In this document: piece by piece, positions 9,370 to 16,688 of the stretch
Layout of the letters: every line of letters starts with the position of its first letter
Numbering within the stretch: the first letter of the stretch is position 1
NCBI GenBank assembly: GCA_000158155.1
Contig: DS999407.1
Span: 191,919 to 255,918, forward strand
Direction: 5' to 3'
Origin: a gamma proteobacterium NOR5-3
Lineage (GTDB): Bacteria; Pseudomonadota; Gammaproteobacteria; Pseudomonadales; Halieaceae
DNA length: 64,000 nucleotides
Notes under the pieces: generated by a model
The model's input: only the letters and a program-made list of their open reading frames with translations
What the model was told of the DNA's origin: nothing
Database searches by the model: none
Translations under genes and position numbers: made by a program

Positions 9370-9655
9370 CTACTTGCGCCGCGGGCTGGCACTGACCGTT
9401 TTTTCAAAACGCGGGAGCTCAGTGTCACACGGCAGCAGCGCCTCGACTCTCTCTAACGTGTGGGCAGCGCCGATACGCTCCAGAACAGAAGTAGGTAAGC
9501 TCGAGGGGCGAGTCGTTGGCTTCCATAGTCTCGATCAGCGAGTACATCGTGGCGCTGGCATAGGCGCCGTGGGCCGTGTCCACGAAGAGCCAAGCCGTCC
9601 GGCCGACGGCGAAGGGCCGGATGGCATTCTCCGCCAGGGCGTTGCTGATATGCAG
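9370..9655 (-). pseudogene. IS66-family TnpC, C-terminal scrap with a frameshift
   Basis: On the minus strand the sequence reads HISNALAENAIRPFAVGR, TAWLFVDTAHGAYASATMYS and LIETMEAN. After one frameshift it gives VLERIGAAHTLERVEALLP, then PRFEKTV and a stop at 9370. This is the conserved end of IS66 transposases (NAIRPF...GR..WLF). It closely resembles the longer copy at 12.8-13.4 kb. Only the last ~95 residues of a ~500-residue protein remain. Confidence 0.8.
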
Positions 9656-9775
9656 GGATCCCCACCCGATGCTGGATAACCCTCAGCATCCAGTCGTGTT
9701 CGACTCGGTCGAAGATCTTCTGGACGTCCAGATCCTGCACCCTGCTCACCTTTCGGATCGCTTTTGTTAACAGAC
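9656..9775 (-). pseudogene. Reverse-transcriptase-like fragment (group II intron type)
   Basis: About 36 residues on the minus strand read LTKAIRKVSRVQDLDVQKIF then DRVEHDWMLRVIQHRVG. This matches the pattern around the first catalytic region of group II intron-type reverse transcriptases (D-x-x-x-F-F-D-x-x-x-H-D). It fuses in frame to the IS66 scrap, so it is a junction of two dead elements. It is too short to classify firmly. Confidence 0.5.
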
Positions 9776-10483
9776 AGAGGTCCGCTCTCGAGCCAGTGAT
9801 ACCCCAGTCGAAATCAGCCAAAACGTAAAAAGTATGAACCCTGCCACTGTTAGCAAAGCAAATGCCGCACCATCTTTCCCTAAAGCGATCATTAGGCCCT
9901 CCGTCGTACCTGTGGCGATTGTCATAGACGCTATCACCCCAAGGCTGGCGGTGAAGCGCGCGCCTTGTCGCTGTTGCAAGATCGACAGGCTCAATGCAAA
10001 AAACACCAAAAGCCACTGTCCGAGATGTTCGCCCACGGCAACGCCTCCATACGAATTCAGCACCGAGAGCATTAGAGCCGCCGTCTCGCGCGTCTCGTCG
10101 CTTCCGCTTTCGTGCAACTTTGCGATAACCGGGGCAACGAACACCCAGCGCAAAAGTCCGATTGCTTGCGCCAGACCGGAGAGTGCACCCGTGATTGCGA
10201 CGCTCAGTGCCAAGGGTTTAGAACAACGCCAGTTCCGGTCGGTCAGTCCAAGAGAGATGCTGATCGGAATGAACAGGAGAGCGGCCCAGGCAAAAGCGTG
10301 CCATGTTAAAATAAGTGCTGTACCACCATTGCGAAAGTTCGACAGAATTTCATGTGGCGATTGCCGCAGAATGTCGGGGTAATCGAAAGTCGCGCCGAGG
10401 ATGGAAAACGGCAAATTGAACGCTATCGCAAAGGCGATCAGAGCAAAACCAAGCCATTTGTTGTTTCGTTTTAAATGAACCAA
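9767..10483 (-). CDS. DUF4386-like integral membrane protein
   Basis: The 238-residue protein has about six hydrophobic segments, for example WLGFALIAFAIAFNLPFSIL, TWHAFAWAALLFIPISISLG, LGQWLLVFFALSLSI and ALLTVAGFILFTFWLISTGV. The layout and the SGLAQAIGLLRWVF region fit the DUF4386 family, whose function is unknown. The start is TTG 10483, about eight bases behind GGAGG. The last few residues (RERTSVC) overlap the reverse-transcriptase scrap, so the native C-terminus may have been replaced. It stands alone between IS66 fragments. Confidence 0.7.
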   Translation of the reverse strand: MVHLKRNNKWLGFALIAFAIAFNLPFSILGATFDYPDILRQSPHEILSNFRNGGTALILTWHAFAWAALLFIPISISLGLTDRNWRCSKPLALSVAITGALSGLAQAIGLLRWVFVAPVIAKLHESGSDETRETAALMLSVLNSYGGVAVGEHLGQWLLVFFALSLSILQQRQGARFTASLGVIASMTIATGTTEGLMIALGKDGAAFALLTVAGFILFTFWLISTGVSLARERTSVC

Positions 10484-10542
10484 AGCGCCTTCCTCCCGTT
10501 TTCATTCGTAAGCGACGGTGAATCCGCTTGCTTGCCCTGCGG

Positions 10543-10610
10543 ATATGCTCCCACCGTTTTTCCAAAACGTGGCAGGTCATTGTGCCACGGCAGCAGCGCC
10601 TCGATCTTCT
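10543..10610 (-). pseudogene. IS66 TnpC extreme C-terminal scrap
   Basis: The minus strand encodes PYVEKIEALLPWHNDLPRFG then KTV. This is the same terminal motif as in the IS66 copies ending at 9370 and 13,409. Downstream bases (10,623-10,663, CTAAATCCGCCTACTTGCGC) repeat the sequence adjoining the copy at 9,362-9,397. It is the third IS66 end in 4 kb. Confidence 0.65.
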
Positions 10611-10663
10611 CTACGTAAGGCCGCTAAATCCGCCTACTTGCGCTGCGGGTAGGCACGCTTGAC

Positions 10664-10961
10664 CTGCCAGCGCCGCCGTCGAAGTCTCGGATTCAGGTAT
10701 TAGTTATCTCAGCGCGTTTATTCAATTTATCTATTGAGATAGCTGGTTAAATCTTCATTCGTGGTCAAGTAGCCCTGTAGTCTGTGCAGTTAAAGAGCAC
10801 AAAGGATCGCAAAACTAAACAAGCGACAACCAAACTGATTCAAATTTGGAGCCATAGAGATGAAGCCACAAGGTATGCAGGTGCGAACACCGACGACTTT
10901 ATTGTAAGCGGATTTACCGTCGCTTACTGATCGGAAACAGATAAATTGGAGGTAAATGGAA
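10664..10961. other. Intergenic region upstream of the broken lipoprotein gene
   Basis: About 300 AT-richer bases with no recognised gene. It presumably holds the promoter of the downstream lipoprotein genes. A purine-rich TTGGAGG at 10,946-10,952 is the likely ribosome-binding site for that gene. Confidence 0.45.
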
Positions 10962-12056
10962 ATGCATGTGATTGAACAGAAGAAAAATTCGACCAGCTCT
11001 TTGCGAGGTTCGAGTAAGGCTCGATTCTGGGCTTTCTCTGCGGGACTGATCCTCTGTTCACTGCTGATTGGGTGCTCCGGCGGAGGGTCATCATCGCAAC
11101 CAAATACGCCACCAGCGACATCAACTCCCCCAGTGGCGGAGCCCGAAGAGCCTACTGCGGTTCACGCTATCGAGCCGGAGGATGTCGGGGACTACGTTCG
11201 GACGTTTATCGCAGAGCGTGAGCAGATACTCCTAACACTCGATGGCGATGATTTTGACCTTGAGTTTCTCGATATTATTGAGGGTCAGGGTGTGCTCGCT
11301 CTTTTCGACGCAGGGTTGATACTGATTGGAATAGATGATGGGGCCATCAATGGCTACGTCGAGATTCGACTCGGCGACGTGAGCGACCAAGAAGCAATCC
11401 TGTCCAATCCAGATACCACCCTCATACCTGCAGATGTCTCGGTTGTTAACACCGATCCAAACTTCATAATTGAAGGCACACTCGTCGAAGAGCGTACTCA
11501 GGAAGCCGCGTCCATCAGGCTCGTATTCAACGATTCACTCGTTACGGGCGGCAACAGCGCCGTAAGTGTGGAAGGTGATATGGCCTCCGTGTCCGGGTTT
11601 CTGGGAACAGCCTTTTATGTGCAAGTGTCTGAACTTGTGGATAACGGAAGCGGTGTAACAACGATCAAGCTTCAAGATGTTAGTGGATCGATCAACGACG
11701 ACATCAATGTGCACACCGGCCGCCTGATTTGAAGCCGTGGACTCTCTACCTTGATCCCTTCAAACGGAATCGCTCAATCGGGTGGCATCGACATCTTCGC
11801 TTCGGGTTCGATCAGGGCCGTCGAAGAGGGCGGACAAGTGGGCGTCCATTCCTGGTGTTGCACTGACGAAGGACTAGCTGCCAATGAGATAAGTGAGGAC
11901 GATCCTGCCCATGGGGTCCAACTTACCTACTTCAGAGAAATGCTAGGCGATCAGCTCGGCGAAGAGTTCTACTTTTTCACGATCAATGCTGCGGATTTCG
12001 ATGACATGTATTTCATGACTCAAGAAGAACTCGCGCGCTTTTTGGTGACAGAGTGA
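10962..12056 (+). pseudogene. ClpP-like periplasmic lipoprotein (COG3904 type) with in-frame TGA
   Basis: The N-terminus is a lipoprotein signal with lipobox LLIGC followed by GGGSSS, so export and lipidation are expected. The C-terminal part has GSINDDINVHTGRLI, then LIPSNGIAQSGGIDIFASGS, VEEGGQVGVHSWC, AHGVQLTYFREMLG and FFTINAADFDDMYFMTQEEL. That is the ClpP/crotonase-fold pattern of COG3904-type periplasmic proteins (inside-out serine protease relatives). A TGA at 11,730-11,732 separates the two parts. The frame is unchanged across it and the sequence on both sides is continuous with the family, where an Arg is usual, so CGA to TGA is the simple explanation. Start ATG 10,962 is nine bases from GGAGG; ATG 10,956 is too close. 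Without readthrough the product ends before the putative catalytic region. Confidence 0.75.
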
Positions 12057-12087
12057 AGTCGTCCCTTTGTTTGGTCAGGTTGGACAA

Positions 12088-12402
12088 ATGAAGCTCATCA
12101 CGACAATGAGACCGCTCACGGTGCTACTTGCAGCCTTTGTACTCGGTGGTTGCTCCACAATAACCATCGAACCGACAACTGAAGCCCTGGTGACTGGTCC
12201 AGCAGATTTTGAGAAGTCGCAGGGCTTCTTTTTGTGGGGTCTCGTTGGGGAGGCGCGAGTTGATGTCCAAGAGATTTGTGGCCACGAAGCGGTCGAGATT
12301 GTGAAAACGCAGATGACTTTCTCGGACGGTGTTTTGGGATTAGTTACCTTTGGAATTTATTCACCGCACTCTGTGCTGGTCTGGTGTGAGAAAGAACCAT
12401 GA
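12088..12402 (+). CDS. Bor-like small lipoprotein
   Basis: The 104-residue lipoprotein has signal TVLLAAFVLGGCSTITIEP with lipobox VLGGC. The body QGFFLWGLVGEARVDVQEIC and then QMTFSDGVLGLVTFGIYSPH followed by VLVWC matches the Bor family (lambda Bor and bacterial relatives). These are outer-membrane lipoproteins; lambda Bor is linked to serum resistance. Two Cys (in EIC and VWC) are conserved. ATG 12,088 is preferred over the upstream TTG at 12,067. The stop overlaps the next gene by ATGA, so the two are translationally coupled. Confidence 0.8.
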   Translation: MKLITTMRPLTVLLAAFVLGGCSTITIEPTTEALVTGPADFEKSQGFFLWGLVGEARVDVQEICGHEAVEIVKTQMTFSDGVLGLVTFGIYSPHSVLVWCEKEP

Positions 12403-12716
12403 AGCTCTCAATACTAGCCTTTATCAGCTGTTTATTAGGCTGCACAACAATCGTCATCGAAAATGGGAATCAGGATGCGACTTCGTCCTACGCCAACGAG
12501 CAATGGCATCATGGGTTCTTATTCGACCTCTATGAAGCCTCCCAACCCGTGAAGCCGAGCGAGGTGTGCTCTGAAGGCTCATGGAGGGCGGTCAAACGCG
12601 AAATCACCCCGATCAATTTCTTGGCAAGGCTCACAACCAACTGGGCAGCGCCGATCTGGTATCCGAAAACGGTGACCGTTCACTGTTCGGGTCATGCACC
12701 AGACGTAGCGCCCTAA
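12399..12716 (+). CDS. Small lipoprotein, probably a diverged Bor-like paralogue
   Basis: The protein has 105 residues. The signal peptide LSILAFISCLLGCTTIVIEN contains lipobox CLLGC. The mature part HHGFLFDLYEASQPVKPSEV then C, VKREITPINFLARLTTNW and VTVHC repeats the Bor layout: hydrophobic HHGFLF block, Cys in the middle, Cys near the end. The start codon lies inside the stop of the upstream gene (ATGA), which indicates one operon and probably an old duplication. Function unknown beyond an outer-membrane lipoprotein. Confidence 0.7.
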   Translation: MKLSILAFISCLLGCTTIVIENGNQDATSSYANEQWHHGFLFDLYEASQPVKPSEVCSEGSWRAVKREITPINFLARLTTNWAAPIWYPKTVTVHCSGHAPDVAP

Positions 12717-12790
12717 CTGTGGTTACTCAGTAGGTTGTTCACAGGGAGGCCGCTCCGGCTAATCGGTGGTTGATAACCTGCGCCGGATAC

Positions 12791-13409
12791 CCTGCTGCAC
12801 AAGTTTGCAGAGGCGTCGCGTGCTGGGCCAGCTGGGAAAAGTAAAGGGAAGGCGAAGGGCCGGGTCTCCAAAGCTGACGTGGCTCTTGGCCATATCCGGC
12901 AGCTGTACCGCATTGAGCAGGAGATTGCCGACCGCAGCCCGGAGGAAAAGTACCGCGCGAGGCAGGCGTTGAGTGTGCCCAAGCTCATGGAGTTCAAAGC
13001 CTGGCTTACGAAGAATCAGTCCCACGTCGTGACCGGCTCACTGACACGCAAGGCGATCGACTATGCCCTCAACCAATGGGAGTTCTTGATCGGCTACTGC
13101 GACGATGGCGAGCTGTGTATCAGCAACGCGCTTGCGGAGAACGCGATCAGGCCCTTCGCTGTAGGTCGCAAGGCGTGGCTCTTTGCTGACACCACCCGCG
13201 GCGCTCATGCCAGCGCCACCATGTACTCGCTGATCGAGACGGCAAAAGCCAATCATCTCGAACCGAGGTCCTACCTGCTACATGTTCTGGAGCGCATTGG
13301 CGCCGCCGATACGGTGGAGAAGATTGAGGCGCTGCTGGCTTGGAACGCTGACCTGCCGCGGTTTGAAAAAACGGTGAAGTCTACATTCAATAGCATCCGC
13401 AATTACTAA
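12791..13409 (+). pseudogene. IS66-family transposase TnpC, C-terminal portion
   Basis: About 205 residues are readable, starting with DTLLHKFAEASRAG and continuing through KADVALGHIRQLYRIEQEIA, LVTKNQ-like helices, DYALNQWEFLIGYCDDGELC, ISNALAENAIRPFAVGRKAW, the SATMYSLIETAKANHLEPRS block and LLAWNADLPRFEKTV. TnpC is normally about 500 residues; the N-terminal zinc finger and first DDE residues are gone. No TnpA/TnpB is nearby. Stop is at 13,409, 35 bases from the tRNA-Leu fragment, so this remnant sits just outside the inferred island end. Confidence 0.85.
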
Positions 13410-13443
13410 CACCTCTCAAAAAACCACAACTCATTGATTTTAT

Positions 13444-13500
13444 TGGTGCCCGAGGCCGGAATCGAACCGGCACGACTGCAATGATCGGGAGATTTTAAGT
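13444..13500 (-). other. 3' fragment of tRNA-Leu(UAA): island attachment site
   Basis: The minus strand reads CTTAAAATCTCCCG, then a variable arm, then the T arm GTGCCGGTTCGATTCCGGCC and acceptor end CTCGGGCACCA. The anticodon loop CTTAAAA contains UAA, identifying leucine. The 5' half (acceptor strand, D arm, 5' anticodon stem GGGAGA) is absent; upstream sequence diverges right at the loop. Tyrosine integrases commonly cross over in the anticodon loop and leave such a 3' duplicate at the far end of the element. An integrase operon begins within 110 bases. By orientation the element lies to the right and the intact tRNA beyond position 64,000. Confidence 0.85.
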
Positions 13501-13606
13501 AATCGGCTCTTGGGAGTGCATTTTGAGCTGCCTAGTTCCGCAAGATAACCTCGAGCTTAGGTTATTACGACGAACTTTGTACCTTATAGTGCGCAAGAGC
13601 CGCTCG

Positions 13607-13852
13607 TTATTTTTCACCATCAAAGTCCCCACTGACGATAGAAACACCCACCAGCGCACACATCGACTGCGCCACGCTCCTGGCTGTGGATAGCAGCAAT
13701 CGTTTGCTCAGTCCAAGGGCTAACCACGTCGCCCAGCAGGAACATTCGGGACTTAGGGTTTTGACACGCTTGTGCAGCCGACGAAGATCGCGCACGTAAT
13801 ACGCGACCACATAGACCCCGAACATGATCATCCAGAAGTTGAACTCGCTCAT
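13607..13852 (-). CDS. Small one-pass membrane protein of the integrase operon
   Basis: The 81-residue product starts FNFWMIMFGVYVVAYYVRDL followed by a basic stretch (RRLHKRVK), so one N-terminal membrane helix with a cytoplasmic tail is expected. ATG 13,852 is chosen because it lies four bases after the upstream stop and behind GGAGTAGGGGC. The longer frame to 13,900 lacks such a signal. It is last in the leftward operon regulator-integrase-ORF161-this gene and ends about 105 bases from the attachment site. No known family is recognised. Confidence 0.6.
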   Translation of the reverse strand: MSEFNFWMIMFGVYVVAYYVRDLRRLHKRVKTLSPECSCWATWLALGLSKRLLLSTARSVAQSMCALVGVSIVSGDFDGEK

Positions 13853-13856
13853 GCCC

Positions 13857-14342
13857 CTACTCCCAGTCCATACCATCAAGAAGATCATCAAGGAGGTCAT
13901 CCAGGTTACCGATTAGGTGCTGCGGAACATGCAGGCACAGATGCCTCTCTACAGCCAGAAAAAGTCCATAGTCGCTAGGCGACTCCAAGCGTGCCCCTAA
14001 CTCGTAAATGTACTGATCAATCCAGAGCGCCGCTGCACTCTGGTTGTCACGCGCATTCGGGGCACCGAATGCACAGACCAATCCCCTCTCGAACGGGGGG
14101 ATATGAAAGCATCGGCAGACCCAGATCGCTAACCGGTTCACCTCACGGTTAAAGTGCGATTCCGCTCCCGTTCGGTCGATAGTCGCACCTCTCTCCCGTC
14201 GCTGGGCGACCGCCAACCACTCTCGGGCATCTTCAAGCGCAGCGTTCGCGGCTTCTAGATCTTCAGCGGCGTCGCAAGTGCGACTGACCAACCCGCGTGG
14301 GTAATTACCATTACATGAAGACGGATCAACGTAATCGTTCAT
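13857..14342 (-). CDS. Unknown 161-residue protein coupled to the integrase
   Basis: The start ATG overlaps the integrase stop (ATGA), so the two are translationally coupled. The protein is mainly helical and acidic. A C-terminal core WVCRCFHIPPF...N..AAALWIDQYIYELG...VP aligns almost without gaps to the 129-residue protein at 24,954-25,343: shared residues are VC, I, P, F, N, A, W, Y, L and the VP pair. No known domain is recognised. Its position in the integrase operon suggests a role in integration control, excision or replication, but that is inference. Confidence 0.7.
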   Translation of the reverse strand: MNDYVDPSSCNGNYPRGLVSRTCDAAEDLEAANAALEDAREWLAVAQRRERGATIDRTGAESHFNREVNRLAIWVCRCFHIPPFERGLVCAFGAPNARDNQSAAALWIDQYIYELGARLESPSDYGLFLAVERHLCLHVPQHLIGNLDDLLDDLLDGMDWE

Positions 14343-15538
14343 TGTGAAACTCCTTCGTCGGATGAGTCATCAGATTGGGTGTGGGTATGAGCCGCCCAGA
14401 GCGCGGCGAAGGCCGAGCCATCCTGGCGAGTCAGATTGGGAATCCAACGTGCATAGCGCTTGTGTGTGATGGCTGAGTCGCTATGCCCCAGCATCTGAGC
14501 CACCCAAAGCGGGTTTTCGCCGGCCGCCAGCCACAGCGTGGCGGCGGTATGGCGCGTTTGATACGGCGGGCGCTTTGGGATCTTTAGTAGCGCCAGCAGT
14601 GGGTACCAGACGCGCTTGCAAACGTTATTGATAGACAAGGGCTCGCCAGAACTGCTGCAGAACACCAGGTCGAGCTTACCGGTGCGCTTATGCTGCTCCT
14701 TTAGCGCGGCATAGACCTCGTCGGACATGGGGATGTCCCGAGCAGACTCCTCGGTCTTCGTGTCGGTCATGGCGCCAGCGACATAGCTTTCGCGCACCAG
14801 AATCATGCGCTGCTTAAAATCGATGTATTTCCACTTCAGGCCATGGATCTCGCCTGTACGCATGCCCGTAAAGAAGCGGACGGTCATGTAAGGGTGAAAG
14901 TCTTCTCGAACCCCATCGAGGACGGCCTTAACCTCATCGAGGGTAAACGGCTCGACTTTGGTTCTGGGGACTTTGAGGAGCTTGATACCCTGATAGGGGT
15001 TATCGAAGCCAAAGCGTTCTGAGGCCTCTCGCATGACCTGTCGCAATGGCACCATGACCGTGTTGATTCGAGCGGCTGAAAGACCCACAGAGCCATCTTT
15101 GCGAGGGATACGTGCCAGCTGATTACGAAAGGCGAGGATGTCTTCCTTACTGATCGCACTCATAGGCACCGATCCAAAAGTGGGTATCACATGCTTGCTG
15201 AGTGAGTGCTCAAGCGTATTGATATAAGACGGCTTCCACCCAATACGGTTCTCTTCCATCCACTGATCGGCAAAGGCCTTGAAGGTCGGCGTCTTTGCAG
15301 AACGCTGCTCGATCTGCTTGTCGTGATCGGCAAAACGGGCTGCATTAGGCGACTCGGGGAAGTACGCCGCGTAGTCGAAGGTACCCAGCACGATCTCACT
15401 TTCGACGCGCTGCAGGATGTCTTTCATCCTTTTGCGGTTGGCGGGTTTGTCTTCAAGGTGCGTGTACTCGCGACAGCGAACACCGCGGTACCTGAAGTCG
15501 AAGAAGAGTTTGTTGCCTCTGGCGTTGACTGAACCCAT
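14339..15538 (-). CDS. Tyrosine site-specific integrase with Arm-binding domain
   Basis: The 399-residue protein is presumed to integrate and excise the island at tRNA-Leu. The N-terminus GSVNARGNKLFFDFRYRGVR then CREYTHL is the DUF3596-type Arm DNA-binding domain. A SAM-like core-binding domain follows (TFKAFADQWMEENRIGWKPS). The catalytic part has Arg in RFFTGMRTGEIHGLKW, the box PYQTRHTAATLWLAAG (Tyr in the usual His position, a known variant in this subgroup as I recall), His in AQMLGHSDSAITHKRYARW and nucleophile Tyr in KRYARW. ATG 15,538 follows AGGAGG at good distance. It overlaps the next gene by ATGA and sits 10 bases after the regulator. It looks intact. Confidence 0.95.
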   Translation of the reverse strand: MGSVNARGNKLFFDFRYRGVRCREYTHLEDKPANRKRMKDILQRVESEIVLGTFDYAAYFPESPNAARFADHDKQIEQRSAKTPTFKAFADQWMEENRIGWKPSYINTLEHSLSKHVIPTFGSVPMSAISKEDILAFRNQLARIPRKDGSVGLSAARINTVMVPLRQVMREASERFGFDNPYQGIKLLKVPRTKVEPFTLDEVKAVLDGVREDFHPYMTVRFFTGMRTGEIHGLKWKYIDFKQRMILVRESYVAGAMTDTKTEESARDIPMSDEVYAALKEQHKRTGKLDLVFCSSSGEPLSINNVCKRVWYPLLALLKIPKRPPYQTRHTAATLWLAAGENPLWVAQMLGHSDSAITHKRYARWIPNLTRQDGSAFAALWAAHTHTQSDDSSDEGVSQ

Positions 15539-15548
15539 GACCGACCTC

Positions 15549-15770
15549 CTATTGAATGCCGGCCATGAGCTGGCCTACGTGACTGGGGCGTTGCATGTCC
15601 TCTTCGATACGTTCCCAGAGGTACAGAATTTTGCGCCCACCAAAGGGCCGGATGTAGTGCACTCCTTCGAGGAGTACTGAGTCCTTCAGCTGGTTTCGAA
15701 TGGTTCGCGCGTCGTACTTAATGCGCGATGAGAGCTCCTCAGTCGTGAGGTAGGTCGTTGCTGCGTCCAT
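15549..15770 (-). CDS. AlpA/excisionase-like small DNA-binding protein
   Basis: The 73-residue product carries LTTEELSSRIKYDARTIRNQ, a helix-turn-helix, then a winged segment HYIRPFGGRKILYLWERI. This is the MerR-like excisionase/AlpA layout: HTH, then R-x-G-G-R-K-I wing. Such proteins bind near the attachment site and direct excision or activate the integrase. The start ATG 15,770 lies behind GGAGATGGACCT. It is first in the operon and preceded by a conserved upstream region that recurs at 25.5 kb. Confidence 0.8.
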   Translation of the reverse strand: MDAATTYLTTEELSSRIKYDARTIRNQLKDSVLLEGVHYIRPFGGRKILYLWERIEEDMQRPSHVGQLMAGIQ

Positions 15771-15882
15771 AGGTCCATCTCCAAAATTCGGCCTATCCGA
15801 GCACTGTGCTGCGAATTTCCTGCCGATGAGATGAACCTACCGGTGCTACAGAATCCTGCTTGCCGGAGGGAAACGGGGGTAA
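15771..15882 (-). promoter_or_regulatory. Upstream control region of the integrase operon (copy 1)
   Basis: About 95 bases (plus strand from ATCTCC near 15,777 through GAATTTCCTGCCGATGAGAT and AACCTACC to GAGGGAAAC near 15,882) match the region 25,526-25,620 at roughly two thirds of positions. The best block is GAATTTCYTGCCGWTGAGAT then RAACCTACC. Both copies stand at the same distance upstream of a small gene on the minus strand, so they probably carry the same promoter and regulator site. Confidence 0.65.
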
Positions 15883-16040
15883 ATCCGAAGGATTCCCGCG
15901 CGTTATTTGGAGCAAAAGCTGTAGTTTTCACCCACTACATATCGCCGCGCGCAACCGCAGGTTGTGCGCGGCGCGCCGGCCCGTGCAGTCAAGCAGGCAC
16001 AAAATCGATGGGGGTGCAGCGGAACGGGAAACGCGGCGAT

Positions 16041-16456
16041 GGTCTCAATGTGGTCTCAAACTAGAGGAAGCTGGCTGAGCACAGCAGCATCGATGTTGGG
16101 ATCAATTTTTGGGTCGCGGTCTCAATGTGGTCTCAGATCAATGACCAAAAAACTCGCTGACTACAGCACAACAAATGCTGAGGTCATTTGCAGGTTTATG
16201 AAGTCGACACGCGATGACTACCGCACGAAAAATGCTGGGGTCACTTACTGACTCAAAATCTCAACAATCGGTGACTACAACACGAAAAATGCTGGGGTCA
16301 TTTACAGACTCAAAATCTCAACAATCGGTGACTACAGCACGGAAAATGCTGGGGTCGTTCGAGGGAAGATGGTCTCAGCAATCGATGACTACAGCACAAC
16401 CCAATGTTGGGGTCACTTTTTCAAAGTGGTCTCAATATGGTCTCAATTTGGTCTCA
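16041..16456 (+). repeat. Phased GGTCTCA motif array
   Basis: Eight copies of GGTCTCA start at 16,041, 16,052, 16,118, 16,129, 16,371, 16,428, 16,439 and 16,450. Within clusters the spacing is exactly 11 bases (pair, pair, triplet), about one helical turn, with consensus TGGTCTCAAT. The last copy faces an imperfect inverse (TTTGAGATTTGACC at about 16,468-16,481). Such phasing fits cooperative binding of a protein to one face of DNA. It lies just upstream of the giant recombinase gene. Confidence 0.8.
16155..16439 (+). repeat. 57-bp direct tandem repeat, five units
   Basis: Units begin at 16,155, 16,212, 16,269, 16,326 and 16,383, exactly 57 bases apart. The core is CGRTGACTACARCACGAAAA followed by ATGCTGGGGTCA. 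The two central units are nearly identical over their full length, and the outer ones keep only the first ~30 bases. The period is a multiple of three, so several frames stay open, but no ribosome-binding site or sensible protein is seen. It is more likely a cis-acting array (iterons or recombinase sites). Confidence 0.85.
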
Positions 16457-16688
16457 AACGCAAAATTTGAGATTTGACCATCGGAAAGAGCGCAGCATTA
16501 TGAAAACGGTAATATCGACCTGCGCAGGCATACGAATAATATCTTTAATATGACAAATATAATCTAATATTCCACATAAACCCAGTAAATATAGGGCTTA
16601 GGAGATAATTTAACATTTTTTTTGTTAGACATCCATGCTCTGGGCTACATCAAGATAGAGGCTTATTTGTCCAACAAATTTTTTGTTA

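Noticed and set aside
11730-11732. Selenocysteine codon at the in-frame TGA
   Set aside because: The family expects Arg at this place, not Cys or Sec, and no selenocysteine insertion element or catalytic reason is visible.
16155-16439. CRISPR-like array
   Set aside because: The period is constant at 57 bases, but there are no unique spacers between short identical repeats and no cas genes. The whole unit is repeated.
15964-16477. Open frames through the 57-bp repeats (19-residue repeats)
   Set aside because: The 57-base period keeps frames open by arithmetic. There is no ribosome-binding site, several frames are equally open, and the peptides look random.
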